From an uncultured Chitinophagaceae bacterium (lineage in GTDB: Bacteria; Bacteroidota; Bacteroidia; Chitinophagales; Chitinophagaceae), in the NCBI GenBank assembly GCA_937862815.1, contig CALMED010000034.1, positions 1 through 64,000 of the forward strand: a stretch of 64,000 bases of DNA, in the 5' to 3' direction. This document shows positions 1 through 9,348 of the stretch, in pieces. The notes beneath the pieces are model-generated. The model was not told where the DNA came from. It worked only from the letters and a program-made list of their open reading frames with translations, and did no database searches. Both the position numbers and the translations under genes were made by a program. How positions within the stretch are numbered: the stretch's first letter is position 1; the number at the start of each line of letters is the position of its first letter.

Positions 1-47
1 GTTGTGATTTGCTTTCAAATTTTTGGTTAGCTTCGGCTACCAACAAC
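1..47 (+). CRISPR. Terminal type II-C CRISPR repeat (array continues left of window)
   Basis: One 47-base unit starts GTTGTGATTTGC and ends ACCAACAAC. No second copy follows, so this is the cas2-proximal last repeat and the array lies off the left edge. Bases 2-14 are perfectly complementary to the tracrRNA anti-repeat at 5159-5171, and G.U pairs extend the duplex one base at each end. The 3' half can fold into a TTGG-TAGC stem closed by a TTCG tetraloop. The complementarity fixes the transcribed strand as plus, convergent with cas2, as in other II-C loci. Calling it a repeat from one unit rests on this pairing and on resemblance of its first 20 bases to Bacteroidota II-C repeats. The 3' half may be degenerate. 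Confidence 0.75.
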
Positions 48-74
48 ACAAATGGCTGAAAGCCTTGCTGGGAC

Positions 75-134
75 TGGTTTTGAGGTGGTTTACAGGATAA
101 AAAAACCGAACCTCAAAACCAATTTTTTTATCCT
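75..134 (+). terminator. Terminator between CRISPR array and cas2, with competing stems
   Basis: Bases 75-85 (TGGTTTTGAGG) pair perfectly with 111-121, and a run of seven T follows at 123-129. This is a good intrinsic terminator for array transcription on the plus strand. A second perfect 12-base pairing, 94-105 (AGGATAAAAAAA) with 123-134, crosses the first and would sequester the T run. The two stems cannot form together because only one base separates the two 3' arms. The element sits between convergent transcription units, so it may act on both strands. Confidence 0.65.
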
Positions 135-152
135 ATCGGACCGGTTTTTGTC

Positions 153-1396
<1,244 letters not shown>

Positions 1397-1441
1397 AGGG
1401 TTAGATTAGAGCCTTACGATAACGCAGAATTATTTTATTTA

Positions 1442-4400
1442 TTATACCCTTGAAATTTCTATTTTACCTAATGGAGAAACAAATACTTTAATAGGCTTAT
1501 TTTGCATAAATGATCTCAAACTTTGAATTCTAATTAATTTTCTTAAGACTATTGATTGACTTTCTCCTCCATTTTTTTTATCATCAACAGACGTTTCAAG
1601 ATGATGTCTAAAATAGTACATACCTACAGAAATCTTTTGTACTCTATATAAATTAGCACTGATAGTTTTATGATCGTTAATTTCAATACAGTGTTGCACA
1701 TCATCTTCATTCATTCCCAATACAAACATTTCGTTTTGCTGCAGGCAGGTAACAAATTCCCATTCAGGTTGAGGTAGCTGCGCTAATACTTCTTGATTGT
1801 CAACTCCTTTGGACCATACCAGATCCCATAGAGTCTGGGGTTGTGTTACAATTACGGGTAGTCCCAGTTTTTTTCGTTCCAGCGCTTCCCAGAGGGTGAC
1901 TGCAATTTCTTCAAGTTTGCCTTCGGAGGTGCGATAAATCGCAATGTGGTGGTTATTCCGCGTGCTTACAAAGTCTACCGGCGCATCCTGATCCGTTTTC
2001 CGGCTCATGGGCTTTGTTATGCCATTGGAGGCGCTGTGCAGGGGTACCAGATCGCTAAGACCGGTAAAGCAGCGTACAGTTTTAATGGGTATCCGCTTTG
2101 CTTCATTGAGCCAGATGGGGTCGTTTTCCAGGTTTTTCAGCGGGTGTTCTTTTTGCTCTTTGTATTGGTCAAACCGTTCCTGCACTTTTTGCCGGATGGC
2201 ATCATCTACAATGAAGGGAACATCCTTTTCCTTGAAGTTCTGATCGAGGTTGTACTTTATCACAAAATAATCTTCCCACACGGTTACGGCAGTCAGGGAC
2301 TTTGTTTTTTCGGCATCCAGCCAGATGGGATCTTTCTCCAGATTCTTAAATGCCTTTTTGGGGTCGTTTTCGTATTGAGTTAGGCGTTCCAAAACCAGTT
2401 TCTTTTCCTGTTCATTGGCAATCAGATCCGCTTTGTTGAAGCGCCCGTTCAACGGTATTTTCTCTTTGCTGTAACGGCGGATTCTACCATAAACCGACTC
2501 TTTGTGCAACTGGCCGCGGGGCGTGAGCGGGCGTTGTCCGGTCGCTTTGTTTTTGCCGCGGGCAGCCACCCGTTTGCCGGGCTTTATGGAAATAAGAATA
2601 TGACTTAGGGCTTCGGCCACATCTTGGGTGGTGAAGGGCTGTTCGGTTTGTATGTACATTTCGGACAGGCTCTTCTTCTTCTGCCACCCTTCAGCGGTTT
2701 TTCCTTGAATGGCCTGCAGCATTTCGGTTCGGGTATTGCTGCTGTTCAGTGTGTTGAGCCGTTGAATGATGGATTGTTTTGTACAGGCTACCACCAATGC
2801 ATCGAGCGCATGGTGGCGATGGTCATCGCGTTTGCTCCATTTGGGCATGTTTTCGCTATCCAGTAATCCCGCCTCTTCCCATTTTTTCAGCCCCAGTTGT
2901 TTTAAAACCTCGTTATAGCCCCATTGGTGGCGCAGGAAATCAGTTACCATTCCCGTTGAGCTATGCACATTGAGGCATACCTGTTGTAAAAGCTGGCGGG
3001 CTTCTTTGGCAATGTACCGGGTCTCGTTGAGTTGCCGGTTGATGAAATCGCTGGGAATTTCATCGTTGCTCATCAGTAATTTCTGCTGTTTGCTTCTTGT
3101 GATTTTCTGGGTTTCCAGTAATTTATCCACGCGCTCAAGGTATTGCCGGAATGCTTCATCACCTTTTGATTTCATGTAGTCATAAGCCGTAAAATTGTCT
3201 TTCTTTTCGTTTTCTGTGCGGAAAGCCAGGACTTTGTTTTGAAAAGAGTCATCAAACAGTTTGGATTGTGGTATGATGTGATCAACATCAACTCCTTCGC
3301 CCCGTAATACCTGTGCCAGCTGCATGGTTTTTCCTGAATACATGCAGAGGCCGTCCTGCTGTTCGAAAAGTTTGAATTTTTCAATGACTTTCCTCGTCAC
3401 AGCCAATCCGGGATATTCTGATTGCAGTCTTTCGCGAATCAGCTTGTGGCGTTTATCCGTATCAATCGTATTCTGGTAGGCTTTATTTCGTTCTTCCTGG
3501 TTTTGTTTTAATTCCCGTGCCAGTTCAACCCGTATTTCATCGGGACGCCCCAGGCCGGGATCTTGTAAAATCGCGTTTATGAGATTTACCAGTTGGTTAA
3601 GTATTTTTTCAACTACCGGCTGACGCAGGCTGTTTTTGGGGATACGAGGAAGTTGTTCCAGCAGTTGGCGCTGCAGGTTTTCTTCTTTGGTAATGCTGTC
3701 GCTGTGATTATAACCCACAATTTCCGCTGCATAAGCATAGGTAAGTCCCTGCATCAGCCCCGGTAATAATTTTCGAATAGCCCGTGCGCTTTTTGCCCCG
3801 AATCCGGCTTTTGTAAAATCAATTTTACTCAGTTGCTCTGCCTGCTCTTTAGTAAAGTGGTACTGCTGCTGCAGTACGTTTATTACCTGGCCGGGGTCGT
3901 CAACGGAATACAGCAGGTGCCAGATTCGGTATAGTGGCTGTTTTTCAAAGCCGGGGCTGATCATTTCATACTCAGAAACTTCGCCGGTTTCTTTGTTAAC
4001 TTTTTGGTTGGTTTCTATTTCCAAATGAAATTCCAGTAAATCGGGGCGTTCGATTCCCAGATTTTTAAATTCTTTCAGGAGCCGGGCTTTCGTTGTGTTG
4101 CCTTGCAAGCCAGCCTTTTTTATTTGTTCATTCGCGTGCCATCCGCTCGTTCGGCTCAGCCCAAGAATCTTTAGCAGATCCGTAAGAGTCAGTTTCTCTT
4201 TATTGTCGAGATGCTCAAATATTGCCTGTTTTTGCTCCGGAGTGATGGTATAATTTTCCTTGAACTTGTTGGTTAATGAAATGGTATTGATGCTTTCCCA
4301 AATTTTTTCAACCTGGTACAACGGGGAACTTTTAGGTGCCACTTTGTGATGGAGTTCGAAGCGGCATTCCGACACGAGCTTTTTTTGTGATTTGAGGCGG

Positions 4401-5089
4401 CGTTGGTAATAAATAATTTCGTCGCGGATGCGTGATTTATTTTCTTCCGTCAGCAGTTGCGGGTGGTGCTTTTTCTGTTCGTTCCAGATGCGGTTGAATT
4501 CGTCAATGTAACATTCTCTTGGGAAAACCTTCTGCCTTACACGGAAAGTTGTGTCGTTTTTTAATTGTGAATAGAAATACTGACCAATCGTGATGTGCTG
4601 CTGTTCCAGCAGTTCTTTTCGCTCTTTCAATTCTGTCAGGTAATCACTTAACTTTTTTCCTCCTTCTTCTTCCGCTGCCTGCCGGCTGCTTTTGTAACCT
4701 CTTTTTTGATTCAGGTGAAAGAGGATTCTTGCCAGTTCCTCGCGTGTTACCGGTTCGCTGACAGCTTTGGCACGAAGGCCGTATAATTCCAAAGCAGTCA
4801 GCGAGCGCATGAGTTTGGGCGATATCGTTATTCCCCAGTCGGAGAAAACCTGTAACAAATCCGTACGCCGCATTTTATACCGGTGCATGGTTTTGCGTGC
4901 CGTGCGTTTAAGCGTTCGGTCTTTGTTGAGCGTAATGGCCTGCCCTTTGGTAAACTGGTCTTTCTCGTCGCCTGAGTAGGGAATGATGCGAACGCCGAGT
5001 TTCCTGATAGCACGGCTTGTTTTGTTTTCTTCAATAAAGGCCCATCCGATAGATGTGCTTCCGAGGTCGAGTCCCAGAATCTTTTTCAT
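1442..5089 (-). CDS. cas9: CRISPR-associated endonuclease Cas9 (type II-C)
   Basis: RNA-guided DNA endonuclease of 1215 residues, taking the ATG at 5089 so the protein starts MKKILGLDLGSTSIGWA. An upstream in-frame ATG would add 15 unconserved residues (MKKNIFLYF...). RuvC-I has D8 in GLDLGST, RuvC-II has E522 in IRVELARE, HNH has H604 in DVDHIIPQ, and RuvC-III has H760/D763 in DHRHHALDA, so both nuclease sites look intact. An Arg-rich bridge helix follows RuvC-I (TLKRTARKTMHRYKMRR). The C-terminal third contains an imperfect internal repeat (DPKKAFKNLEKDPIWL near residue 905; HPLKNLENDPIWL near 975). It is transcribed divergently from the tracrRNA. The subtype is set by the missing csn2/cas4 and the tracrRNA position. 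Confidence 0.97.
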   Translation of the reverse strand: MKKILGLDLGSTSIGWAFIEENKTSRAIRKLGVRIIPYSGDEKDQFTKGQAITLNKDRTLKRTARKTMHRYKMRRTDLLQVFSDWGITISPKLMRSLTALELYGLRAKAVSEPVTREELARILFHLNQKRGYKSSRQAAEEEGGKKLSDYLTELKERKELLEQQHITIGQYFYSQLKNDTTFRVRQKVFPRECYIDEFNRIWNEQKKHHPQLLTEENKSRIRDEIIYYQRRLKSQKKLVSECRFELHHKVAPKSSPLYQVEKIWESINTISLTNKFKENYTITPEQKQAIFEHLDNKEKLTLTDLLKILGLSRTSGWHANEQIKKAGLQGNTTKARLLKEFKNLGIERPDLLEFHLEIETNQKVNKETGEVSEYEMISPGFEKQPLYRIWHLLYSVDDPGQVINVLQQQYHFTKEQAEQLSKIDFTKAGFGAKSARAIRKLLPGLMQGLTYAYAAEIVGYNHSDSITKEENLQRQLLEQLPRIPKNSLRQPVVEKILNQLVNLINAILQDPGLGRPDEIRVELARELKQNQEERNKAYQNTIDTDKRHKLIRERLQSEYPGLAVTRKVIEKFKLFEQQDGLCMYSGKTMQLAQVLRGEGVDVDHIIPQSKLFDDSFQNKVLAFRTENEKKDNFTAYDYMKSKGDEAFRQYLERVDKLLETQKITRSKQQKLLMSNDEIPSDFINRQLNETRYIAKEARQLLQQVCLNVHSSTGMVTDFLRHQWGYNEVLKQLGLKKWEEAGLLDSENMPKWSKRDDHRHHALDALVVACTKQSIIQRLNTLNSSNTRTEMLQAIQGKTAEGWQKKKSLSEMYIQTEQPFTTQDVAEALSHILISIKPGKRVAARGKNKATGQRPLTPRGQLHKESVYGRIRRYSKEKIPLNGRFNKADLIANEQEKKLVLERLTQYENDPKKAFKNLEKDPIWLDAEKTKSLTAVTVWEDYFVIKYNLDQNFKEKDVPFIVDDAIRQKVQERFDQYKEQKEHPLKNLENDPIWLNEAKRIPIKTVRCFTGLSDLVPLHSASNGITKPMSRKTDQDAPVDFVSTRNNHHIAIYRTSEGKLEEIAVTLWEALERKKLGLPVIVTQPQTLWDLVWSKGVDNQEVLAQLPQPEWEFVTCLQQNEMFVLGMNEDDVQHCIEINDHKTISANLYRVQKISVGMYYFRHHLETSVDDKKNGGESQSIVLRKLIRIQSLRSFMQNKPIKVFVSPLGKIEISRV

Positions 5090-5145
5090 GGTAGTAGCTT
5101 TATATCTAAAATACAAGAAAATATTTTTTTTCAATTCTCATTTTT

Positions 5146-5153
5146 TATATTTG
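5146..5153 (+). promoter_or_regulatory. Promoter -7 element of tracrRNA
   Basis: TATATTTG matches the Bacteroidota -7 consensus TAnnTTTG exactly. Transcription would start about 5-8 bases downstream, at 5158-5161, which is where the anti-repeat begins. The -33 region is only a T-run, without a clear TTTG. Confidence 0.6.
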
Positions 5154-5157
5154 CTAC

Positions 5158-5233
5158 GAAGCAAATCACAATAAAGATTATTCTGTTGTGAAAACATTCA
5201 AGCCGCCTCGCCTTACAATGCGGGGCTTTTTTA
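5158..5233 (+). ncRNA. tracrRNA
   Basis: The anti-repeat AAGCAAATCACAA (5159-5171) pairs base for base with CRISPR repeat positions 2-14, flanked by a G.U pair on each side. It is followed by a small hairpin (AATAA-AGA-TTATT, 5170-5182), the segment CTGTTGTGAAAACATTC, and a terminator stem AGCCGC/GCGGGGCT (5201-5227) ending in a T run. This layout matches Bacteroidota II-C tracrRNAs. The RNA is about 75 nt. It lies divergently upstream of cas9 and would load crRNA into Cas9 and guide repeat processing. Exact ends are inferred from the -7 box and the terminator. Confidence 0.85.
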
Positions 5234-5274
5234 TATCAAATCATTAAAATCTTGTTTTGATAAAATAATAATTC

Positions 5275-5440
5275 AAGCGGCCGCAGGCCGCCCCACACCT
5301 GCCGCCCCGCCTTCCCCCCGCCCACGGGCTGCGGGATGTGCAGGGGTAGTGTGCAGCGCAGCGGAACACCGTAGCGCAGCGTAGCCCGGAACAGCCCGGA
5401 CCACCACCGAAGCGGGCACCACCGCCGATAGCCCCCATCT
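5275..5440. repeat. GC-rich noncoding island, copy A
   Basis: Most of the gap between the tracrRNA and the threonine dehydrogenase gene is very GC-rich, with short inverted units (GCGGCCGCAGGCCGC; GCCCACGGGCTGCGGG; AGCGCAGCGGAACACC/GTAGCGCAGCG). The open frames across it have low-complexity Pro/Arg/Gly composition and no credible start, so it is not read as a gene. It shares GCCCACGGGCTGC, TGCAGGGG and an ending AGCCCCCA with the island at 58345-58525. Function is unknown. Confidence 0.5.
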
Positions 5441-5442
5441 TC

Positions 5443-5513
5443 CAGTCTTCAACTCAACCGTGTCAACCTATCAACTTGTTAACCATTTAACCAGTCAACC
5501 AATCAACCCACCC
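5443..5513. repeat. CAACC-type low-complexity repeat
   Basis: About nine short degenerate units of TCAACC/TTAACC spaced 8-9 bases apart (TCAACTCAACC, GTCAACCTATCAAC, TTAACCATTTAACC, GTCAACCAATCAACCC). It fills the gap between GC island A and the promoter region of the threonine dehydrogenase gene. It has no coding content. Confidence 0.55.
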
Positions 5514-5568
5514 CATCCGCATGGATCATTCGCCCTTCCCCCGTAACTTGCGCTCCTAATTGCCTGCC

Positions 5569-6522
5569 ATGGTCAAAGAAAAAATCCTCGTCATCGGCGC
5601 CTCCGGCCAGATAGGGGTGGAACTCACCCTCGCCCTGCGTAACATCTATGGTAACCAGAACGTGATTGCCTCCGACCTGCGGGAACAGAACCCGCTGCTG
5701 GTGGGCACGGGCCCCTACGTGAGCCTCGACGTGATGAACAAAGAGATGCTGCACGTACAGGTGATCCGCCAGGGCATCACACAGATTTACCTGCTCGCCG
5801 CCATCCTCTCGGCCACCGGCGAAAAAAATCCCAACCTGGCCTGGAACCTCAACATGACCGGCCTGCTCAACGTGCTCGACATTGCCCGCGAGGAACACCT
5901 CCATAAAGTGTACTGGCCTTCGTCCATCGCGGTGTTTGGTCCCACCAGCCCCAAACAGAACTGCCCCCAGCAAACCATCATTGAACCCATCACGGTGTAC
6001 GGGATCAGCAAATACGCCGGCGAGTTCTGGTGCAACTACTACTTCCAGCGCTACGGCGTGGACGTGCGCAGCCTGCGCTACCCCGGTCTCATCTCCTACA
6101 AATCGGCTCCCGGCGGCGGTACCACCGACTACGCCGTGGAGATCTTTCACGAAGCACTGGAGCACAACGCCTACACCTGCTTCCTGCGGGAAGATACCTA
6201 CCTGCCCATGATGTACATGCCGGATGCCATCCGCGCCACCATTGAACTGATGGAAGCGCCGGCCGACCGCATCTCGGTGCGCCATTCCTACAACATCGGC
6301 GCCATGAGTTTCTCGCCCCGCGCAATTGCCGCCGAAATCGCCCGCCACCGTCCCGGCTTTGCGATGGACTACGAACCCGACTACCGCCAGGCCATTGCCG
6401 ACAGCTGGCCGCAGAGCATTGACGATTCGGTGGCCCGTACCGACTGGGGCTGGCAACCCGCGTTTGACCTGCCCAAAATGACGGCCGACATGCTCACCAA
6501 CCTGAAGGAAAACCTCAGCTGA
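5569..6522 (+). CDS. NAD-dependent L-threonine 3-dehydrogenase, SDR type
   Basis: This 317-residue extended short-chain dehydrogenase starts at the ATG giving MVKEKILVIGASGQIG; an in-frame TTG three codons earlier is less likely. The Rossmann motif GASGQIG is at 10-16, Ser118/Ser119 lie in WPSSIAVFGP, and the catalytic Tyr144/Lys148 are in TVYGISK. The segments PGLISYKSAPGGGTTDYAV and TYLPMMYMPDAI are characteristic of SDR threonine dehydrogenases, as in animal TDH and flavobacterial ThrDH. The enzyme oxidises L-threonine to 2-amino-3-ketobutyrate. No 2-amino-3-ketobutyrate CoA ligase gene is adjacent. A TAACTTGC box at 5544-5551 is a plausible -7 element. Confidence 0.9.
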   Translation: MVKEKILVIGASGQIGVELTLALRNIYGNQNVIASDLREQNPLLVGTGPYVSLDVMNKEMLHVQVIRQGITQIYLLAAILSATGEKNPNLAWNLNMTGLLNVLDIAREEHLHKVYWPSSIAVFGPTSPKQNCPQQTIIEPITVYGISKYAGEFWCNYYFQRYGVDVRSLRYPGLISYKSAPGGGTTDYAVEIFHEALEHNAYTCFLREDTYLPMMYMPDAIRATIELMEAPADRISVRHSYNIGAMSFSPRAIAAEIARHRPGFAMDYEPDYRQAIADSWPQSIDDSVARTDWGWQPAFDLPKMTADMLTNLKENLS

Positions 6523-6606
6523 ACCCGCCCGCCTGATGCCGGTTATCCCTTTTTACGCCCGGGTACAACCGGCGGCGGTTATCTTGCACCTTTTCCCTGT
6601 TTTGGT

Positions 6607-7821
6607 ATGAAAAGATGGTTCATTGCCTTTTTCCTGCTGGCTCAGACCGCCGCGGCCCAGCTGCCGGCGGGCTGGTACCGCGCTTCCGTTCTGCGGCCCG
6701 ACGGGGCGGCACTGGTGTTCAATTTTGAAGCACAGCGCACTACCGGCTCCCTGCGCCTTTACATCCGTAACGGCAGCGAGCGGCTGCTGGTGGAGGAAGT
6801 GCGGGAACAGGGCGACTCCCTTTTTGCGGAAATGCCCTTCTTTGAAGCCCGTCTCCGTTTCAGGGTCTTACCCAACGACCGGCTGACAGGCACCTGGAGC
6901 AAGGGCACCGCCGGCGCCGACCTGGAACTGCCGGTGACGGCCACACCGGGCGGGGAAGAACGATTTCCCGGCAGCCGCCCCGCCAGCGGACAACTGGCCC
7001 CCAAATGGGCGGTGACTTTTACCCGCCCCAACGGCACCGAACGCCCCGCCCTCGCATTGTTTGAACAAAACGGCTCCGCTGTTACCGGCACTTTTCTCAC
7101 GCCCAGCGGCGACTACCGTTACCTCGAAGGGGTGCTGGATGCCGATACCCTGCGCCTGAGCTGCTTTGATGGCAGCCGGGCCTACCTCTTTACCGCCGCG
7201 CTGCGCAACGGCCAACTCACCGCCGGGCGCTTTTACAGCAATGCCGCCCCCGTGGAAACCTGGCGGGCGGTAGCCGATGCCCGGGCCACCCTGCCCGATA
7301 CGGTGCTGCAGACCCAACTGAAGCCCGGGTTCACCCGCCTTTCGTTCCGTTTCCCCGACCTGACCGGACAGCCCGTTTCGCTGGACGATGAGCGCTTCCG
7401 CGGCAAGGTGGTGGTGGTGCAGCTGATGGGTAGCTGGTGTCCCAACTGCCTCGATGAGAGCCGTTTTCTCAGTACTTTTTACAACGAATACCGGGAAAAA
7501 GGGGTGGAAGTGGTGGCCCTGGCCTACGAACTGACGCTGCAGCCCGAACGCATCCGGTCCGGCCTGGGCAAACTGGTGCAACGCATAGGCATCCGCTACC
7601 CGGTGCTGGTGGCGCCGGTAACGGTGAGCGACCCTCAAAAGACGGAGAAAACCCTGCCCCAGCTCAACAGTGTGCATTATTTTCCCACCACCATCTTCCT
7701 GGCAAAAGACGGATCGGTCCATAAGATCCACCAGGGCTTTTACGGTCCGGGTACCGGTGAGTATTTCACCCGCTTCCGCGACGATTTTTACCGCACCATC
7801 AACCGCCTGCTGAACGAATAA
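6607..7821 (+). CDS. TlpA-like thioredoxin-fold protein, exported
   Basis: This 404-residue protein begins with a signal peptide (MKRWFIAFFLLAQTAAAQ). Residues 20-240 are a beta-rich region with no motif I recognise. A redoxin/TlpA domain occupies about 245-404, with VVVVQLMGSWCPNCLDE carrying the C278-P-N-C281 pair and a cis-Pro region at HYFPTTIFL. The likely role is a periplasmic thiol-disulfide reductase or a domain receiving reducing power from a membrane donor. Proteins of this design are common and often multi-copy in Bacteroidota. The upstream TATCTTGC near 6581 is a possible -7 box. It stands alone between tdh and icd. Confidence 0.85.
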   Translation: MKRWFIAFFLLAQTAAAQLPAGWYRASVLRPDGAALVFNFEAQRTTGSLRLYIRNGSERLLVEEVREQGDSLFAEMPFFEARLRFRVLPNDRLTGTWSKGTAGADLELPVTATPGGEERFPGSRPASGQLAPKWAVTFTRPNGTERPALALFEQNGSAVTGTFLTPSGDYRYLEGVLDADTLRLSCFDGSRAYLFTAALRNGQLTAGRFYSNAAPVETWRAVADARATLPDTVLQTQLKPGFTRLSFRFPDLTGQPVSLDDERFRGKVVVVQLMGSWCPNCLDESRFLSTFYNEYREKGVEVVALAYELTLQPERIRSGLGKLVQRIGIRYPVLVAPVTVSDPQKTEKTLPQLNSVHYFPTTIFLAKDGSVHKIHQGFYGPGTGEYFTRFRDDFYRTINRLLNE

Positions 7822-7867
7822 CGCCAACGTTCCCGGGGATTTTCGGCGGGTGTATTCCTGCCGGTTA

Positions 7868-7875
7868 TATCTTTG
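7868..7875 (+). promoter_or_regulatory. Promoter -7 element of icd
   Basis: TATCTTTG is an exact TAnnTTTG box, placed about 50 bases before the icd ATG. Confidence 0.6.
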
Positions 7876-7924
7876 CTGACCCGTAACAACCAAGCATTGT
7901 TCACGTTCAAACCTAAATCCATTT

Positions 7925-9154
7925 ATGGCAGAAAAAATTAAAGTGGCCAACCCGGTTGTGGAGCTGGATGGCGATGAAATGACCCGTATCATCTGGTCTT
8001 TTATCAAAGACAAGCTCATTCTTCCCTACCTCGAGCTGGATATCAAATATTTCGACCTCGGGATCGAACACCGCGACGCCACCAATGACCAGGTGACGGT
8101 GGAGGCGGCCCAGGCCATCAAACAATACGGTGTGGGCATCAAGTGCGCCACCATCACCCCCGATGAAGCCCGGGTGAAAGAGTTTGGCCTGAAGCAGATG
8201 TGGAAGAGTCCCAACGGCACCATCCGCAACATCCTCGACGGCACCGTGTTCCGCGAGCCCATCGTCATCAGCAATATTCCCCGCCTGGTTACCACCTGGG
8301 ACAAGCCCATCATCGTGGGGCGCCATGCTTTTGGCGACCAGTACCGCGCCACCGACTTTGTTGTGCCCGGTAAGGGAAAGCTCACCATCCGGTTTGAAGG
8401 CGAAGACGGGCAGGTGATTGAGCACGAAGTGTACCAGTACAAGGGTGCCGGCGTGGCGCTGAGCATGTACAACACCGATGAAAGCATCCGCGGATTTGCC
8501 CGCAGCTGCATGAACATGAGCCTGCAGAAAGGCTGGCCGTTGTATATGAGTACCAAGAACACGATTCTGAAGAAATACGACGGGCGCTTTAAGGATATTT
8601 TCCAGGAAGTGTTTGAACAGGAATTCAAACCGCAGTTTGAAGCGGCCGGTATTACGTACGAACACCGCCTCATTGACGACATGGTGGCCAGCGCCCTCAA
8701 GTGGAACGGCGCTTTTGTGTGGGCCTGCAAGAACTATGACGGCGACGTGCAGAGCGACACCGTGGCGCAGGGCTTCGGCTCGCTGGGGCTGATGACCTCT
8801 GTGCTGGTGACACCCGATGGCAAGACCATGGAAGCCGAAGCCGCACATGGCACGGTTACCCGCCATTACCGCGAACACCAGAAAGGCCGGCCCACGTCCA
8901 CCAACCCCATCGCCAGCATTTTTGCGTGGACACGCGGGTTGGCTTTCCGGGGTAAACTGGATGGCAACCAACCACTGATTGATTTCTGCGAAACACTCGA
9001 ATCGGTGTGCATCGAAACCGTGGAAAGCGGCAAGATGACCAAGGACCTGGCGGTATGCATTCACGGCAACAAGGTGCAACACGGCGAGCATTACCTCTAC
9101 ACCGAAGAGTTCCTGGATGCCATTGATGCGAACCTGAAGAAAAAGATCGGGTAA
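7925..9154 (+). CDS. icd: NADP-dependent isocitrate dehydrogenase (eukaryote-type)
   Basis: This 409-residue enzyme converts isocitrate to 2-oxoglutarate in the TCA cycle and produces NADPH. The N-terminus [21 protein letters not shown], the segment [20 protein letters not shown] (isocitrate binding), [12 protein letters not shown] with metal-binding Asp, and [17 protein letters not shown] (NADP binding) are all typical of the dimeric eukaryote-like subfamily, not the E. coli-type Icd. Length is normal. It is monocistronic, with its own TAnnTTTG box and a dispersed palindromic repeat directly downstream. Confidence 0.96.
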   Translation: MAEKIKVANPVVELDGDEMTRIIWSFIKDKLILPYLELDIKYFDLGIEHRDATNDQVTVEAAQAIKQYGVGIKCATITPDEARVKEFGLKQMWKSPNGTIRNILDGTVFREPIVISNIPRLVTTWDKPIIVGRHAFGDQYRATDFVVPGKGKLTIRFEGEDGQVIEHEVYQYKGAGVALSMYNTDESIRGFARSCMNMSLQKGWPLYMSTKNTILKKYDGRFKDIFQEVFEQEFKPQFEAAGITYEHRLIDDMVASALKWNGAFVWACKNYDGDVQSDTVAQGFGSLGLMTSVLVTPDGKTMEAEAAHGTVTRHYREHQKGRPTSTNPIASIFAWTRGLAFRGKLDGNQPLIDFCETLESVCIETVESGKMTKDLAVCIHGNKVQHGEHYLYTEEFLDAIDANLKKKIG

Positions 9155-9183
9155 GGGAGCAAGAGAGGCTGTTGCTGCCGCAA

Positions 9184-9271
9184 CGGTTCAACACGGAGGA
9201 ACGGAGAGACAGAGGTCACGGGGAAAGCACTCCGTGTTACTCCTCTTCTCCGCGGCTCTGTGTTGAAACCG
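9184..9271. repeat. Dispersed palindromic repeat, copy 1
   Basis: The left arm GGTTCAACACGGAGGAACGG at 9185-9204 is mirrored by CGCGGCTCTGTGTTGAAACC at 9251-9270, and inner arms of CGGGG/CTCCGTG type also pair. The whole 88 bases make one long imperfect hairpin rich in CGGAG/ACAGAG units. A second member with the same outer arms lies at 41319-41420. Both are intergenic, downstream of plus-strand genes. It resembles REP-like extragenic palindromes. Confidence 0.65.
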
Positions 9272-9348
9272 GCTGCTCCGCCTCACGTGCGGACCTTATT
9301 TTGGTCATTGTATCCGGCCGGGCCGGTGGCTACCTTGCCGCCTCGTCT

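Noticed and set aside
48..152. A spacer and second CRISPR repeat after the first unit
   Set aside because: No second copy of GTTGTGATTTGC occurs before cas2; the DNA is instead a terminator-like element.
5244..5438. Minus-strand ORF through the GC-rich island (Gly/Arg/Cys-rich)
   Set aside because: Low-complexity composition, no start context, and the sequence resembles another noncoding island; long frames in such DNA arise by chance.
5503..6456. 317-residue minus-strand ORF opposite threonine dehydrogenase
   Set aside because: It is the antisense shadow of a gene with clear SDR motifs; its protein is His/Val/Gly-rich without any domain.
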